Shown in pieces: positions 34,853 through 44,682 of a DNA stretch of 64,000 nt. The translations under genes were made by a program, and so were the position numbers. This DNA is from Bacteroides sp. ET71 (GTDB lineage Bacteria; Bacteroidota; Bacteroidia; Bacteroidales; Bacteroidaceae), in NCBI RefSeq assembly GCF_023336905.1, contig NZ_JAMBLS010000003.1:124001-188000 (forward strand). The letters are read 5' to 3'. How positions within the stretch are numbered: position 1 is the stretch's first letter; every line of letters begins with the position of its first letter. The notes under the pieces were generated by a model that searched no databases, was not told the origin of the DNA, and saw nothing but the letters and a program-made list of their open reading frames with translations.

Positions 34853-34887
34853 AAAAAAAAGAGGATGCACCACCAGGATGCACCCCC
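34853..34887 (-). terminator. Terminator of the FKBP gene
   Basis: On the minus strand, GGGGGTGCATCC pairs with GGTGCATCCTC through G-T wobbles and is followed by eight Ts. It lies 36 nt past the FKBP stop codon. Confidence 0.75.
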
Positions 34888-34922
34888 TACAACAATTTAT
34901 GAAAAAAGGAGAAATCTAAGCG

Positions 34923-35585
34923 TCACTCCGTCACAATGCTATCGACGATAAAGTCGAACGCCAGGGTCGAATAGCCCGGTATGCCGTTGCTGTCCGAACT
35001 GCCGTAGCCCGACTGCCAGGGGATGTAGACCATCCAGCGCTCGCCCGTGCGGCAGTGTTGCAGCACCCAGGTGAAGCCGCTCACGATGCCGGTGAGGGTA
35101 AAGGTCGCGGGCTGGTCGAAATCCGTGTACCAGCGCCCTGTGAAGTCCTCCGGCTCCAGCACATCCGTGGCGCCCCATCCGTCGAAGTTGCCGTCGAACG
35201 ATACATTGTTTATCAGCGTGCCGTAGTAGTAGATGCTGACCTGGTCCGTGTACAGCACACGTTCGCCGTCAGGATTGTCCACCAGCTTCTTGCAGTAGAC
35301 ATACTGCTGGCCGCCGGTATTGCCCCCGTCCTGCACCAGCAGGGCGTAAAGCTTGCCCAGCTCCATGCCGTCGGTCCCGATGTCGGTGATGGCACGCGTG
35401 GGCGGGTTCTGCCAAGTCAGGAAGTTGTCGCCGGCCACCGTGCGCAGGGAGTCGACGAAAGCCTCGTTGCGTGCCTGCCAGTTGTCGTAGGCCGAAGCTT
35501 CCTGCGTTTCGTCGCAGGAGGCCAGGCCCAGCGCACAAGCTGCCAGGCAGAGGGGAAGGCGGAAAAATGTCATCAATCTTCTCAT
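34923..35585 (-). CDS. FKBP-type peptidyl-prolyl isomerase lipoprotein
   Basis: Accelerates prolyl isomerisation of exported proteins. 220 aa with lipobox LASC (Cys24), so it is membrane-anchored. The FKBP core is at about residues 115-215: VSIYYYGTLINNVSFDG, FTLTGIVSGFTWVLQHCRTGERWMVYIPWQSGYG, and the closing YSTLAFDFIVDSI. The usual PGW is changed to SGF, so activity may differ. It begins 14 nt after glyS in the same direction and shares its transcript. Met5 (35573) is an alternative start. Confidence 0.9.
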   Translation of the reverse strand: MRRLMTFFRLPLCLAACALGLASCDETQEASAYDNWQARNEAFVDSLRTVAGDNFLTWQNPPTRAITDIGTDGMELGKLYALLVQDGGNTGGQQYVYCKKLVDNPDGERVLYTDQVSIYYYGTLINNVSFDGNFDGWGATDVLEPEDFTGRWYTDFDQPATFTLTGIVSGFTWVLQHCRTGERWMVYIPWQSGYGSSDSNGIPGYSTLAFDFIVDSIVTE

Positions 35586-35599
35586 GACCGTCCTCCCCC

Positions 35600-37141
35600 T
35601 TAGAGTGTCTTCAGCAGCGAAGTGATGCTGACGCGGTCGGCAATCAGGCGGTCCAGGTCGGCAATGGGCACACGTTCCTGCTGCATGGTGTCGCGGTCGC
35701 GCAGCGTGACACAGTTGTCGCTGAGCGTCTCGTGGTCGACGGTGACGCAGTAGGGGGTGCCGATGGCATCCTGGCGGCGGTAGCGCTTGCCGATGCTGTC
35801 TTTTTCGTCATACTGGCAGTGGAAGTGGAACTTCAGCCCTTCGATAATCTCGCGTGCCTTTTCGGGCAGCCCGTCTTTCTTCACCAGGGGCATGACGGCC
35901 AGCTTCACCGGCGCCAGGGCGGCGGGCAGGCGGAGCACGACGCGCGTCTCGCCGTTCTCCAGCTTCTCTTCGCAATAGGATGCGGACATGACGCTGAGAA
36001 ACATGCGGTCCACGCCGATACTGGTTTCGATGACGTAGGGCGTGTAGCTCTCGTTGGTCTCGGGGTCAAAGTATTTGATGTTCTTTCCGGAGAATTTCTC
36101 GTGTTGCGACAGGTCGAAGTTCGTGCGGCTGTGGATGCCTTCCACTTCCTTGAAGCCGAAGGGCATGAGGAACTCGATGTCGGTGGCGGCGTTGGCATAG
36201 TGGGCCAGCTTCTCGTGGTCGTGGAAGCGGTAGTGGTCGTCGCCGAAGCCCAGGGCCTTGTGCCACTTCAGGCGCGTTTCCTTCCATTTCTTGAACCATT
36301 CCAGCTCGGTGCCGGGCTTGACGAAGAACTGCATCTCCATCTGTTCGAACTCACGCATGCGGAAGATGAACTGGCGGGCGACAATCTCGTTGCGGAAGGC
36401 CTTGCCTATCTGTGCGATGCCGAAGGGTATCTTCATGCGGCCGGTCTTCTGCACGTTCAGGTAGTTGACGAAGATGCCCTGGGCAGTCTCGGGGCGCAGG
36501 TACACTTTCATCGAGCCTTCGGCCGTCGAGCCCATCTCGGTGCTGAACATGAGGTTGAACTGGCGCACTTCGGTCCAGTTCTTCGTGCCGCTGATGGGGC
36601 AGACGATTTCCTCGTCCAAGATAATCTGGCGCAGCTCGTTCAGGTCCGGTCCGGCGTTCATGGCGCGGGTGTAGCGCTCGTGCAGGGCGTCGCGCTTCTG
36701 CTGGTGCTCCAGCACGCGGGCGTTGGTCGAGCGGAACTCCTGCTCGTTGAAGGCGTCGCCATACTTTTTGGCAGCCTTGGCCACTTCCTTCGCAATCTTC
36801 TCGTCGTACTTGGCTATCTGGTCCTCGATGAGCACGTCCGCACGGTAGCGCTTCTTCGAGTCGCGGTTGTCTATCAAGGGATCGTTGAAGGCGTCGACAT
36901 GGCCGCTGGCCTTCCAAATGGTGGGGTGCATGAAGATGGCCGAATCGATGCCGACGATGTTCTCGTGCAGCAGAACCATGCTTTGCCACCAATATTGTTT
37001 GATGTTGTTCTTCAGTTCCACGCCGTTCTGGCCGTAGTCGTACACGGCTCCCAGTCCGTCGTATATCTCGCTGCTCGGAAACACGAATCCATACTCCTTG
37101 CAGTGCGAGACGAGTTTCTTAAAAACGTCTTCTTGTGCCAT
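35600..37141 (-). CDS. glyS: Glycine--tRNA ligase (alpha2 type)
   Basis: Charges tRNA-Gly. 513 aa, the class II homodimeric type, not the alpha2-beta2 enzyme. Motif 1 region: YDYGQNGVELKNNIKQYWW; motif 2: RNEIVARQFIFRMREFEQMEMQFF; motif 3: GVDRMFLSVM. The C-terminal anticodon-binding domain ends with DRDTMQQERVPIADL. A minus-strand -7 box TATCTTTG at 37174-37181 fits its promoter. The FKBP lipoprotein gene follows in the same operon. Confidence 0.97.
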   Translation of the reverse strand: MAQEDVFKKLVSHCKEYGFVFPSSEIYDGLGAVYDYGQNGVELKNNIKQYWWQSMVLLHENIVGIDSAIFMHPTIWKASGHVDAFNDPLIDNRDSKKRYRADVLIEDQIAKYDEKIAKEVAKAAKKYGDAFNEQEFRSTNARVLEHQQKRDALHERYTRAMNAGPDLNELRQIILDEEIVCPISGTKNWTEVRQFNLMFSTEMGSTAEGSMKVYLRPETAQGIFVNYLNVQKTGRMKIPFGIAQIGKAFRNEIVARQFIFRMREFEQMEMQFFVKPGTELEWFKKWKETRLKWHKALGFGDDHYRFHDHEKLAHYANAATDIEFLMPFGFKEVEGIHSRTNFDLSQHEKFSGKNIKYFDPETNESYTPYVIETSIGVDRMFLSVMSASYCEEKLENGETRVVLRLPAALAPVKLAVMPLVKKDGLPEKAREIIEGLKFHFHCQYDEKDSIGKRYRRQDAIGTPYCVTVDHETLSDNCVTLRDRDTMQQERVPIADLDRLIADRVSITSLLKTL

Positions 37142-37344
37142 TTTCTTTTCTGTATTGTTTTGGAAAAACGTCGCAAAGATAGGGATTTCTGACGGACTAA
37201 GTTCGGTATGCGGATGAAATTTACAGAAAAATAACGGCGAAACAGAAAAGTAACAGGCTGGTAACAGGCTTGAAACATGAACAGCGGAAATTTGCAGCCG
37301 GAAAAAGAGTAACTATGGTTCACTATTTAATAAAGAGAAGCAAT

Positions 37345-39321
37345 ATGAAAGATTCGACCAAGCAGCGCCTGTTGTGGCTGTTGCTGTGCATCGCACTGCC
37401 CCTGGCTTCGTGCAGCAAGGATGACGGCACGGCTGCCGCCGCAGAGAGTTTTAATGTGGAGATTGAGTGTCCCTCGCTCATCGAGGTGAGCGAAGGGGGC
37501 GAGTACACGTTCCGGGTGACGGGCGGCGACGGCCTGCTCGGCTCGGACACATTCATTTTCGAGGCGGGGACGGGCGTCTCGTACGTGGCTGCCATCACCG
37601 AGGTGGCCGAAAGCAGCGCCACCGTGAGCATCCCCACCGGATGCGGGAGCGGCGACTACCGCCTCTACCTCAAGCGCGAGGAGCGCAGGAAGCTTATCGG
37701 ACAGACTTACCTGAGCATTACCGACGGGCTGGACTTCACGCCCGACGCCGGGACGACGGTCTACGGCGTGGTGTCGACCCAGGACGGGCCGGTGGCCGGG
37801 GTCGTAGTGTCGGACGGCACGGAAGTAACGGTCACGGACGACCAGGGCATCTACCAGCTAAGCTCGGACAAGGAATCGGGCTACGTATTCCTCTCCGTGC
37901 CGTCGGGCTACGAGGTGCCGGCAGATGGCGTGCTCCCGCAGTTCTGCAAGCGGCTGAAGGGTGACGCGTCGACCGCCGAGCGCGCGGACTTCACGCTGAC
38001 CCAGGTGGACGGGCAGGACGAATACAAGGTGTTCATGCTCGGCGACATGCACCTGGCCAACCGCACGGGCGACCTGCAACAGTTCGTAGACTTCACCGAC
38101 GACCTCAACGCCTACCGCCAGCGCCATCCGGGCGAGAAGATGTATGCCATCACCCTCGGCGACATGACCTGGGACTTGTACTGGTATTCCAACGACTACG
38201 CACTGGAAGATTACCTACGCACCATAAACAGCCTGGTGGACGACCTGCAAATCTTCCACACCCTGGGCAACCACGACTACGACTATAAGGCAACGAGCGA
38301 CCGCGACGCCGCACAGCCTTACACGAGCCTCATCGCGCCGCCCTATTATTCGTTTAACATCGGCCAGGTGCACTACGTGGTGCTGGACGACATCGACTGC
38401 GACAACTACGACGGCACCACCTCGCGCGACTACCTGAAGCGCGTGTCCACCGGACAGCTCGAATGGCTGGCGCGCGACCTGGCATACGTCGACAAGGACA
38501 CCCCGCTCGTGGTCATCCTGCACGCGCAAGTCTTCTACCCCGACGAGACGGAGGGATTCCGCCTGGACCACGACGCGGCCAACACGCAGCAACTGCTCAA
38601 CGCGCTGGACGGCTACCGGGTGCACTTCGTGACGGGACACACGCACCTGAACTTCAACGTCACCCCGACAGACGACGTCACCGGCGGACGCGACATCCAC
38701 GAGCACAACACCGGCGCCATCTGCGGCTCCTGGTGGTGGTCGGGCCATCTGACACCCGGCATACACCTCTGCCCCGACGGCACGCCGGGCGGATACGCCG
38801 TGTGGGACGTGGCCGGGAAAGACCTGCAATACATCTACAAAGCCACAGGCAGCGACGAAGACTATCAGTTCCGCTCGTACGACCTGAACAACGTCAGCTT
38901 CTCGCTGGCCGACGTGCCGCAGATGCCCGCCAGCGTCCCGGCCAACGTGCGCAACAAGTACATGCAATACGTCGACGCCTACCCCGCCAACAGCGACAAC
39001 GAGGTGCTCATCAACGTGTGGAACTGGAACCCCTCGTGGACCATCACCGTGACCGACGAGCAGGGCCGCCGCCTGACGCCCGAAGCCGTCTGGGCCTACG
39101 ACCCCCTGCACGTGGCCGCCCTGACCGTCAAGCGATTCAACTCGTCCAGCCTCTCGTCCGTGCCCAACTTCATCACCGAGCGCTTCCCCCACTTCTTCAA
39201 GGTGAAGGCCGCCGATGCGGACACCGACCTGACCATCACCGTGTGCGACGAGTTCGGCCACGAATGGACCGAGCAGATGGAGCGCCCCAAAGCCTTCAGC
39301 ACCGACGCCTACCTGCGCTGA
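37345..39321 (+). CDS. Calcineurin-like phosphoesterase lipoprotein
   Basis: A 658-aa exported phosphoesterase (lipobox LASC, Cys23, then SKDDG). The N-terminal domain (30-200) is beta-rich, with a carboxypeptidase-regulatory-like repeat. The metallophos core (about 215-440) has GDMHL, GDMTWD, GNHDYD and VTGHTHLN, all ligands present. The C-terminal domain (450-658) is the MetallophosC type. Its position directly before susC/susD, with only a repeat-filled gap between, makes it part of the glycan locus. The substrate is unknown; removal of phosphoester groups from the glycan is a plausible role. The ATG at 37345 gives the lipoprotein signal. Confidence 0.9.
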   Translation: MKDSTKQRLLWLLLCIALPLASCSKDDGTAAAAESFNVEIECPSLIEVSEGGEYTFRVTGGDGLLGSDTFIFEAGTGVSYVAAITEVAESSATVSIPTGCGSGDYRLYLKREERRKLIGQTYLSITDGLDFTPDAGTTVYGVVSTQDGPVAGVVVSDGTEVTVTDDQGIYQLSSDKESGYVFLSVPSGYEVPADGVLPQFCKRLKGDASTAERADFTLTQVDGQDEYKVFMLGDMHLANRTGDLQQFVDFTDDLNAYRQRHPGEKMYAITLGDMTWDLYWYSNDYALEDYLRTINSLVDDLQIFHTLGNHDYDYKATSDRDAAQPYTSLIAPPYYSFNIGQVHYVVLDDIDCDNYDGTTSRDYLKRVSTGQLEWLARDLAYVDKDTPLVVILHAQVFYPDETEGFRLDHDAANTQQLLNALDGYRVHFVTGHTHLNFNVTPTDDVTGGRDIHEHNTGAICGSWWWSGHLTPGIHLCPDGTPGGYAVWDVAGKDLQYIYKATGSDEDYQFRSYDLNNVSFSLADVPQMPASVPANVRNKYMQYVDAYPANSDNEVLINVWNWNPSWTITVTDEQGRRLTPEAVWAYDPLHVAALTVKRFNSSSLSSVPNFITERFPHFFKVKAADADTDLTITVCDEFGHEWTEQMERPKAFSTDAYLR

Positions 39322-39403
39322 CCCACCGGGCCTGACGCCCGCGGCGCACCACGGGCAACGCCCCTGCGGACGAGGGCCACGGCCACCGTCCGCACCAGCC
39401 GAT
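39322..39403 (+). repeat. 22-nt-period intergenic repeat before susC
   Basis: Units such as GCGGACGAGGGCCACGGCCA and CCGCACCAGCCGATG begin directly after the phosphoesterase stop codon. Spacing 22-24 nt. Confidence 0.55.
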
Positions 39404-39437
39404 GCCCACCGAACGAACCAACATTAACTTAATTCAT

Positions 39438-42400
39438 ATGAAGACAATCCAATCCTATGTATTCCTCCTGTTGCTGCTCATCGCCGGCAGTCTCCAGACG
39501 CTGAGCGCGCAGAACAGGACCGTAGCGGGCAAGGTGCTCGACGCCCTGCAAGAACCGCTGCCCGGCGTGTCCGTCCGAGTGGAGGGCACCACCCAGGGAA
39601 CCATCACCGACATCGACGGCATGTTCCGCATCTCCGTCCCCGCGGGCGAAACCTCACTCGTATTCTCCTACGTAGGCTTCCTGACCGAACGGGTCAAGGT
39701 GAAGCCTGCCGACAACCACCTGACCGTCTACCTGCAAGAAGACGCCATCATGCTGGACGAAGCGGTCGTCGTGGGCTATGGCACCCAGAAGAAAGTCAAC
39801 CTCACGGGCGCCATCACCACCGTCGACAGCAAGCAGTTGGAGAACCGCTCGTCACACTCGCTGACCAACATGCTGCAAGGTGCCGTGCCGGGACTGAACA
39901 TCACCACCTCGTCCGGCGTGCCCGGCAGCTCGCCCGCCATCAACGTGCGCGGCGTCACCTCCATCAACAGCGCCGGCCCCCTGGTGCTCATCGACGGCTC
40001 CATCGGCGACCTGGAACTCATCAACCCCAACGACGTAGAATCCATCTCCGTCATTAAAGACGCCTCTGCAGCGGCCGTCTACGGTGCACGCGCCGCCTTC
40101 GGCGTCATCCTCGTCACCACCAAGTCCGGAGCCGCCACCGAAGGCAAAGCCACCGTGCGATACAGCGGACGCGTGGGCTGGCAGGCGCCCACCACTTCTA
40201 CCGACTACGAAGACACCGGCTACTGGTCGGTCTACACCATCAACAAGTTCTGGAAAGCCGACAACGGCGGCCTGTACGTCGACTACACCGACTATGACAT
40301 GCAGCAGCTCCTGGCCCGCGTCAACGACAAGACCGAGAACCCCGACCGCCCCTGGGTGGTGGAAGACACGCGCAACGGGCGCAAGCAATGGGTCTACTAC
40401 GGCAACTACGACTGGTGGCACATGCTGTACAACGACAAGCGTCCCACGCAGCAGCACAGCATCTCGCTCAGCGGAGGCACGAAAGACGTGAAGTACCTCA
40501 TCTCCGGCGCCTATGACTACCAGAAAGGCATCCTCCGCCAGAACCCCGACATCTACCGCAAGTACAACCTCCGCTCGAAGATAGACTTCCGCATCAACAA
40601 GTGGGCCACGCTGAGCAACAACACTTCGTTCTACGGCTCGCGTTATACCTTCCAGGGCGACGGCAGCGTGGAGAACACCCTCGCTTACAGCGCCCGCCAC
40701 GCCCTGGCCTGCTTCCCGATGAAGAACCCAGACGGCTCGTGGCTGTACAGCACGCCTTACCTGAACTACAAGGTGGGCAACGGACGGCACATCCTGCTGG
40801 GCGAAGGCTCGCACCGCAACGTGGACCGCACCACCGACTTCGCCAACACCACGCGCCTGGTCATCACCCCCTACAAGGGCATCAGCCTGACCGCAGACTT
40901 CACCTACCGGCTCTACCAGACGCGCAACACCAGCCGCTCCAACCCCTTCTACTATCGCGAGTATCCTGACGGCGAACTGCTCAGCTACGCCACCGGCGCA
41001 GGAGCCAACCGCCTGGACGAATCGGTCAACACGCGCAATTACTATTCGACCAACGTCTACGCCAACTACGACCACACCTTCCGCGAGGCACACCACCTGT
41101 CCGGCGTCGTCGGCTTCAACTACGAGACGATGCGCCTGAAGAACATCAGCGCCTACGGCGAAAACCTGGCCTCGTCGACGCTCGACGACCTCGACCTGGT
41201 GGGACAGAACGCCGAGGGCGAAGTCATCACCGGCGTAGGCGGCGGACAGAACGAATACGCCCTGGCCGGCTTCTTCGGCCGCGTCAACTACGACTACAAG
41301 GGACGCTATCTGTTCGAGGTCAGCGGCCGCTACGACGGCTCCTCGCGCTTTGCCGCAGGCAGCCGCTGGGGCTTCTTCCCCTCCGGCTCGGTGGGCTGGC
41401 GCATCTCCGAAGAACCGTTCTTCAAGCCGCTCTCGCGCTACGTGGACAACCTGAAGCTCCGCGCCTCGTTCGGTAGCCTGGGCAACCAGAACGTGTCGTC
41501 CTACTACACCTACATGCGCCTCATCAGCGTGAACGACTTCGCCGGTTACTCCTTCGGCGAGGGCAGCTCCATGGCGAAATACTCCACCCTGAGCGCGCCC
41601 GTCGCGTCCGACCTGACGTGGGAGACGGCGCAGCAGTGGGACTTCGGCTTCGACTTAACCATGCTGAAGAACCGTCTGAACATCACCATCGACGGATACG
41701 TAAGAAACACACTGAACATGCTGACCGACGGCATCGAGCTGCCGGCTGTCTACGGAGCCAGCGTGCCCGACATGAACACGGCCGACCTGCAGACGAAAGG
41801 TTACGAAATCGCCGTGAGCTGGCGCGACCAGTTCGAGCTGGCCAGCCGCCCCGTGGAGTACAGCATCGGCTTCAACGTGAGCAACTACAAGAGCTACATC
41901 ACCAAGTACGACAACCAGGATAAGACGTTCGCCAAGGACTATTATGAAGGGATGCGCCTGGGTGAAATCTGGGGCTTCGTCACCGACGGACTGTTCCAGA
42001 CCACGGAAGAAGCGCAGGAATACGTGTCGCAGGTGGACATGAGCTACATCAACAAACGCGTCACCGGCGGCTGGCAGGCAGGCGACCTGAAGTTCCTCGA
42101 CCTGAACGACAACGGAAAGCTGGACATCGGCAGCAACACCGTGGACAACCCGGGCGACCGCCGCATCCTGGGCAACTCGCTGCCCAGCCTGTCGTACGGC
42201 ATCAACGCATCGCTGCGCTGGTTCGGCTTCGACGCATCGGTCTTCTTCCAGGGCACGGGCAACCACTACTGGTATCCCACGGGACAGGCCATGCAGTTCT
42301 GGGGCCCGTACTCATACCCCTACCTGTCGTTCCTGCAAGAAGACTTCCTGGACGAAGTGTGGTCGGAAGACAACCGCGACGCCTACTTCACGCGGCCGAT

Positions 42401-42704
42401 GGCTTACTCGGCCACGTCGGGCCCGCTCAGCCACGTGAACGACCGCTACCTGCAGAACATCCGCTACCTGCGCCTGAAGAACCTGACCGTGGGCTACACG
42501 CTGCCCGTGGCGCTGACGAAGAAAATCGGCGTCGAGCAGGCACGCATCTACTTCTCGGGCGAGAACCTCTGCTACTGGTCGCCGCTGAAGAAGCACACGC
42601 GTTACATCGACCCCGAAGCCGCCATCGACCGCAGCGACGCTTACAACAACGCCTACTATCCCTGGCAGAAGACGTTCATGTTCGGCATAGACGTGACATT
42701 TTAA
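39438..42704 (+). CDS. SusC/RagA-type TonB-dependent outer-membrane transporter
   Basis: Imports oligosaccharides captured by its SusD partner across the outer membrane. 1088 aa. Signal peptide MKTIQSYVFLLLLLIAG...LSAQ; a carboxypeptidase-like beta-sandwich domain (about 30-105, VAGKVLDALQEPLPGVSV); a TonB-box/plug start at EAVVVGYGTQKKVNLTG; then the 22-strand barrel, ending in the aromatic FGIDVTF. No N-terminal sigma-regulatory extension. SusD follows 36 nt downstream. It belongs to the locus with GH144-like and GH3 enzymes, so a beta-1,2-glucan fragment is the predicted cargo. Confidence 0.96.
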   Translation: MKTIQSYVFLLLLLIAGSLQTLSAQNRTVAGKVLDALQEPLPGVSVRVEGTTQGTITDIDGMFRISVPAGETSLVFSYVGFLTERVKVKPADNHLTVYLQEDAIMLDEAVVVGYGTQKKVNLTGAITTVDSKQLENRSSHSLTNMLQGAVPGLNITTSSGVPGSSPAINVRGVTSINSAGPLVLIDGSIGDLELINPNDVESISVIKDASAAAVYGARAAFGVILVTTKSGAATEGKATVRYSGRVGWQAPTTSTDYEDTGYWSVYTINKFWKADNGGLYVDYTDYDMQQLLARVNDKTENPDRPWVVEDTRNGRKQWVYYGNYDWWHMLYNDKRPTQQHSISLSGGTKDVKYLISGAYDYQKGILRQNPDIYRKYNLRSKIDFRINKWATLSNNTSFYGSRYTFQGDGSVENTLAYSARHALACFPMKNPDGSWLYSTPYLNYKVGNGRHILLGEGSHRNVDRTTDFANTTRLVITPYKGISLTADFTYRLYQTRNTSRSNPFYYREYPDGELLSYATGAGANRLDESVNTRNYYSTNVYANYDHTFREAHHLSGVVGFNYETMRLKNISAYGENLASSTLDDLDLVGQNAEGEVITGVGGGQNEYALAGFFGRVNYDYKGRYLFEVSGRYDGSSRFAAGSRWGFFPSGSVGWRISEEPFFKPLSRYVDNLKLRASFGSLGNQNVSSYYTYMRLISVNDFAGYSFGEGSSMAKYSTLSAPVASDLTWETAQQWDFGFDLTMLKNRLNITIDGYVRNTLNMLTDGIELPAVYGASVPDMNTADLQTKGYEIAVSWRDQFELASRPVEYSIGFNVSNYKSYITKYDNQDKTFAKDYYEGMRLGEIWGFVTDGLFQTTEEAQEYVSQVDMSYINKRVTGGWQAGDLKFLDLNDNGKLDIGSNTVDNPGDRRILGNSLPSLSYGINASLRWFGFDASVFFQGTGNHYWYPTGQAMQFWGPYSYPYLSFLQEDFLDEVWSEDNRDAYFTRPMAYSATSGPLSHVNDRYLQNIRYLRLKNLTVGYTLPVALTKKIGVEQARIYFSGENLCYWSPLKKHTRYIDPEAAIDRSDAYNNAYYPWQKTFMFGIDVTF

Positions 42705-42740
42705 CCCTCATCCCTAACAAGACTCTAACGAAACGAAGAT

Positions 42741-44543
42741 ATGAAACGAACATTCATAGCAGCAGTGGCCCTGACCATGGGGCTCGCCTCGTGCGACAAC
42801 CTGCTCGACCTGGACCCGAAGAGCGATATCTCGCAGACCGACTACTTCCAGACGGAGAGCGACCTCCAACTCTTCAGCAACTCCTTCTACAACAACCTGC
42901 TGGACAAGTCGCCCTACGACGACCAGAGCGACCTGTACGTGCAGCAGACCTTGTCCGACGAAATCCTTGGCGGAACGAACCGCATCCCCCCCGCATCGGG
43001 CGGAGGATGGACGTGGACCGACCTGCGCAAGATGAACACCTTGCTGGCCTACGTCAACCAGTGTGACGACAAGGCGGCCGTCATCAAATACACCGCCCTG
43101 ACCCGCTTCTTCCGCGCCTTCTTCTACTTCGAAAAGGTGAAACGCTTCGGCGACGTGCCCTGGTACGACGTCGAGCTGGGCTCGGCCGACGAATCGCTCT
43201 ACAAGCCCCGCGACTCGCGCGAGCTGGTCATGACGCACATGATTGAGGACATCGACTACGCCATCGAAAACCTCCCCTCGAAAGCCGAAGAGACCAGCAG
43301 CCCCTTCCGCGTGAACCGCTACGCAGCCATGGCGCTGAAAGCGCAATTCTGCCTCTACGAAGGCACTTACCGGAAGTACCACGGCGTATCGCTCGAAGGC
43401 CACGACTACACCTACTACCTGGAGCAAGCAGCCGCAGCGGCCAAGCAACTGATGGACGACGGGCAGTACAGTCTGTACAACACCGGACACCCCGAGAGCG
43501 ACTACCTGACGCTCTTTGCCGAAGAAGATGCTAACCCGGACGAATACATCCTGGCCATCAAGTTCGACTACGGCCTGAACATCTACCACAACGCGACGGC
43601 ACACACCCTGGTGCCCACGCAAGGCAGGCCCGGACTGACACGCAAGATGGTCAACACCTACCTCATGGCCGACGGCACACCCTTCACCGACCAGCCCGGA
43701 TGGCAGGAGATGACCTTCCTCGAAGAAACCCAGAACCGCGACCCGCGCCTGGCGCAGAGCATCCGCACACCGGGCTACACGCGCATCGGCGAGACCGAAG
43801 TGCTGGCCCCCGACCTGTCGGTCAGCGTCACCGGTTACCAGCCCATCAAGTTCGTGCAAGAGCCCACGGCCTCCGGCGGCAACGTCGACCGCAACGACCG
43901 CTCCACCTGCGACCTGCCCGTCTACCGCTACGCCGAAGTGCTGCTGAACTATGCCGAAGCCAAGGCCGAACTGGGCACGCTGACCCAAGACGACCTGGAA
44001 GAGTCCATCAACCTCATCCGCCAACGCGCCGGCATGCCCGACCTCGACCTGGCCTATGCCAACGCCCACCCCGACCGTTACCTCTCCGACCCCGAGACGG
44101 GCTATGACAACGTGACGGGACAGAACCAGGGCGTCATCCTCGAGATACGCCGCGAACGCGCCATCGAACTGAACCAGGAAGGCTTCCGCTTCGACGACCT
44201 CGTGCGCTGGAAGGCAGGCAAGTGCATCGACCAGGCACTGACAGGCATGTACTTCCCCGGAGCCGGAGAATATGACCTGAGCGGCGACGGAAAGCCCGAC
44301 GTCATACTCTACAACAGCGGCACGGCACGCCCCGCCGACCAGACAGGGGTGCTGATTTACGAAATAGGCAACGAAATCCTGCTCAGCGACGGAGACCAGG
44401 GCTACGTGGACTACCACCAGAACATCGCCCGCGCCGGCTTCAACGAAGAGCGAGACTACCTCTACCCCATCCCGACCAACGAGCGTTCGCTCAACCCGAA
44501 CCTCACGCAAAACCCGGGCTGGGACGACGGACTGGATTTCTGA
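42741..44543 (+). CDS. SusD/RagB-type surface glycan-binding lipoprotein
   Basis: Forms the lid of the SusC transporter and binds the glycan at the cell surface. 600 aa with lipobox LASC (Cys18). The N-terminal NLLDLDPKSDISQTDYFQTESDLQLFSNSFYN and the TPR region with FFRAFFYFEKVKRFGDVPW are family signatures. The C-terminal part has ERAIELNQEGFRFDDLVRW, typical of SusD. The pair is followed by a BACON-type lipoprotein that would be the second surface binder. Confidence 0.96.
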   Translation: MKRTFIAAVALTMGLASCDNLLDLDPKSDISQTDYFQTESDLQLFSNSFYNNLLDKSPYDDQSDLYVQQTLSDEILGGTNRIPPASGGGWTWTDLRKMNTLLAYVNQCDDKAAVIKYTALTRFFRAFFYFEKVKRFGDVPWYDVELGSADESLYKPRDSRELVMTHMIEDIDYAIENLPSKAEETSSPFRVNRYAAMALKAQFCLYEGTYRKYHGVSLEGHDYTYYLEQAAAAAKQLMDDGQYSLYNTGHPESDYLTLFAEEDANPDEYILAIKFDYGLNIYHNATAHTLVPTQGRPGLTRKMVNTYLMADGTPFTDQPGWQEMTFLEETQNRDPRLAQSIRTPGYTRIGETEVLAPDLSVSVTGYQPIKFVQEPTASGGNVDRNDRSTCDLPVYRYAEVLLNYAEAKAELGTLTQDDLEESINLIRQRAGMPDLDLAYANAHPDRYLSDPETGYDNVTGQNQGVILEIRRERAIELNQEGFRFDDLVRWKAGKCIDQALTGMYFPGAGEYDLSGDGKPDVILYNSGTARPADQTGVLIYEIGNEILLSDGDQGYVDYHQNIARAGFNEERDYLYPIPTNERSLNPNLTQNPGWDDGLDF

Positions 44544-44640
44544 CCCACACCGGCCCGCCGTCCGCACCAGAGACGGCCCCTCCGGACAAGAGGCACACCC
44601 CTTGCGGACGGCAGCCATCCCGACAGGACGACGGGCCCCG
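44544..44640 (+). repeat. 22-nt-period intergenic repeat after susD
   Basis: Units starting at 44562, 44582 and 44604. The 44582 unit is CCGGACAAGAGGCACACCCC plus TT. The array begins directly after the susD stop codon. Confidence 0.65.
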
Positions 44641-44682
44641 ACAAACCCTGAACCAAACAACCTCTAAAAACGAAAAAACAAC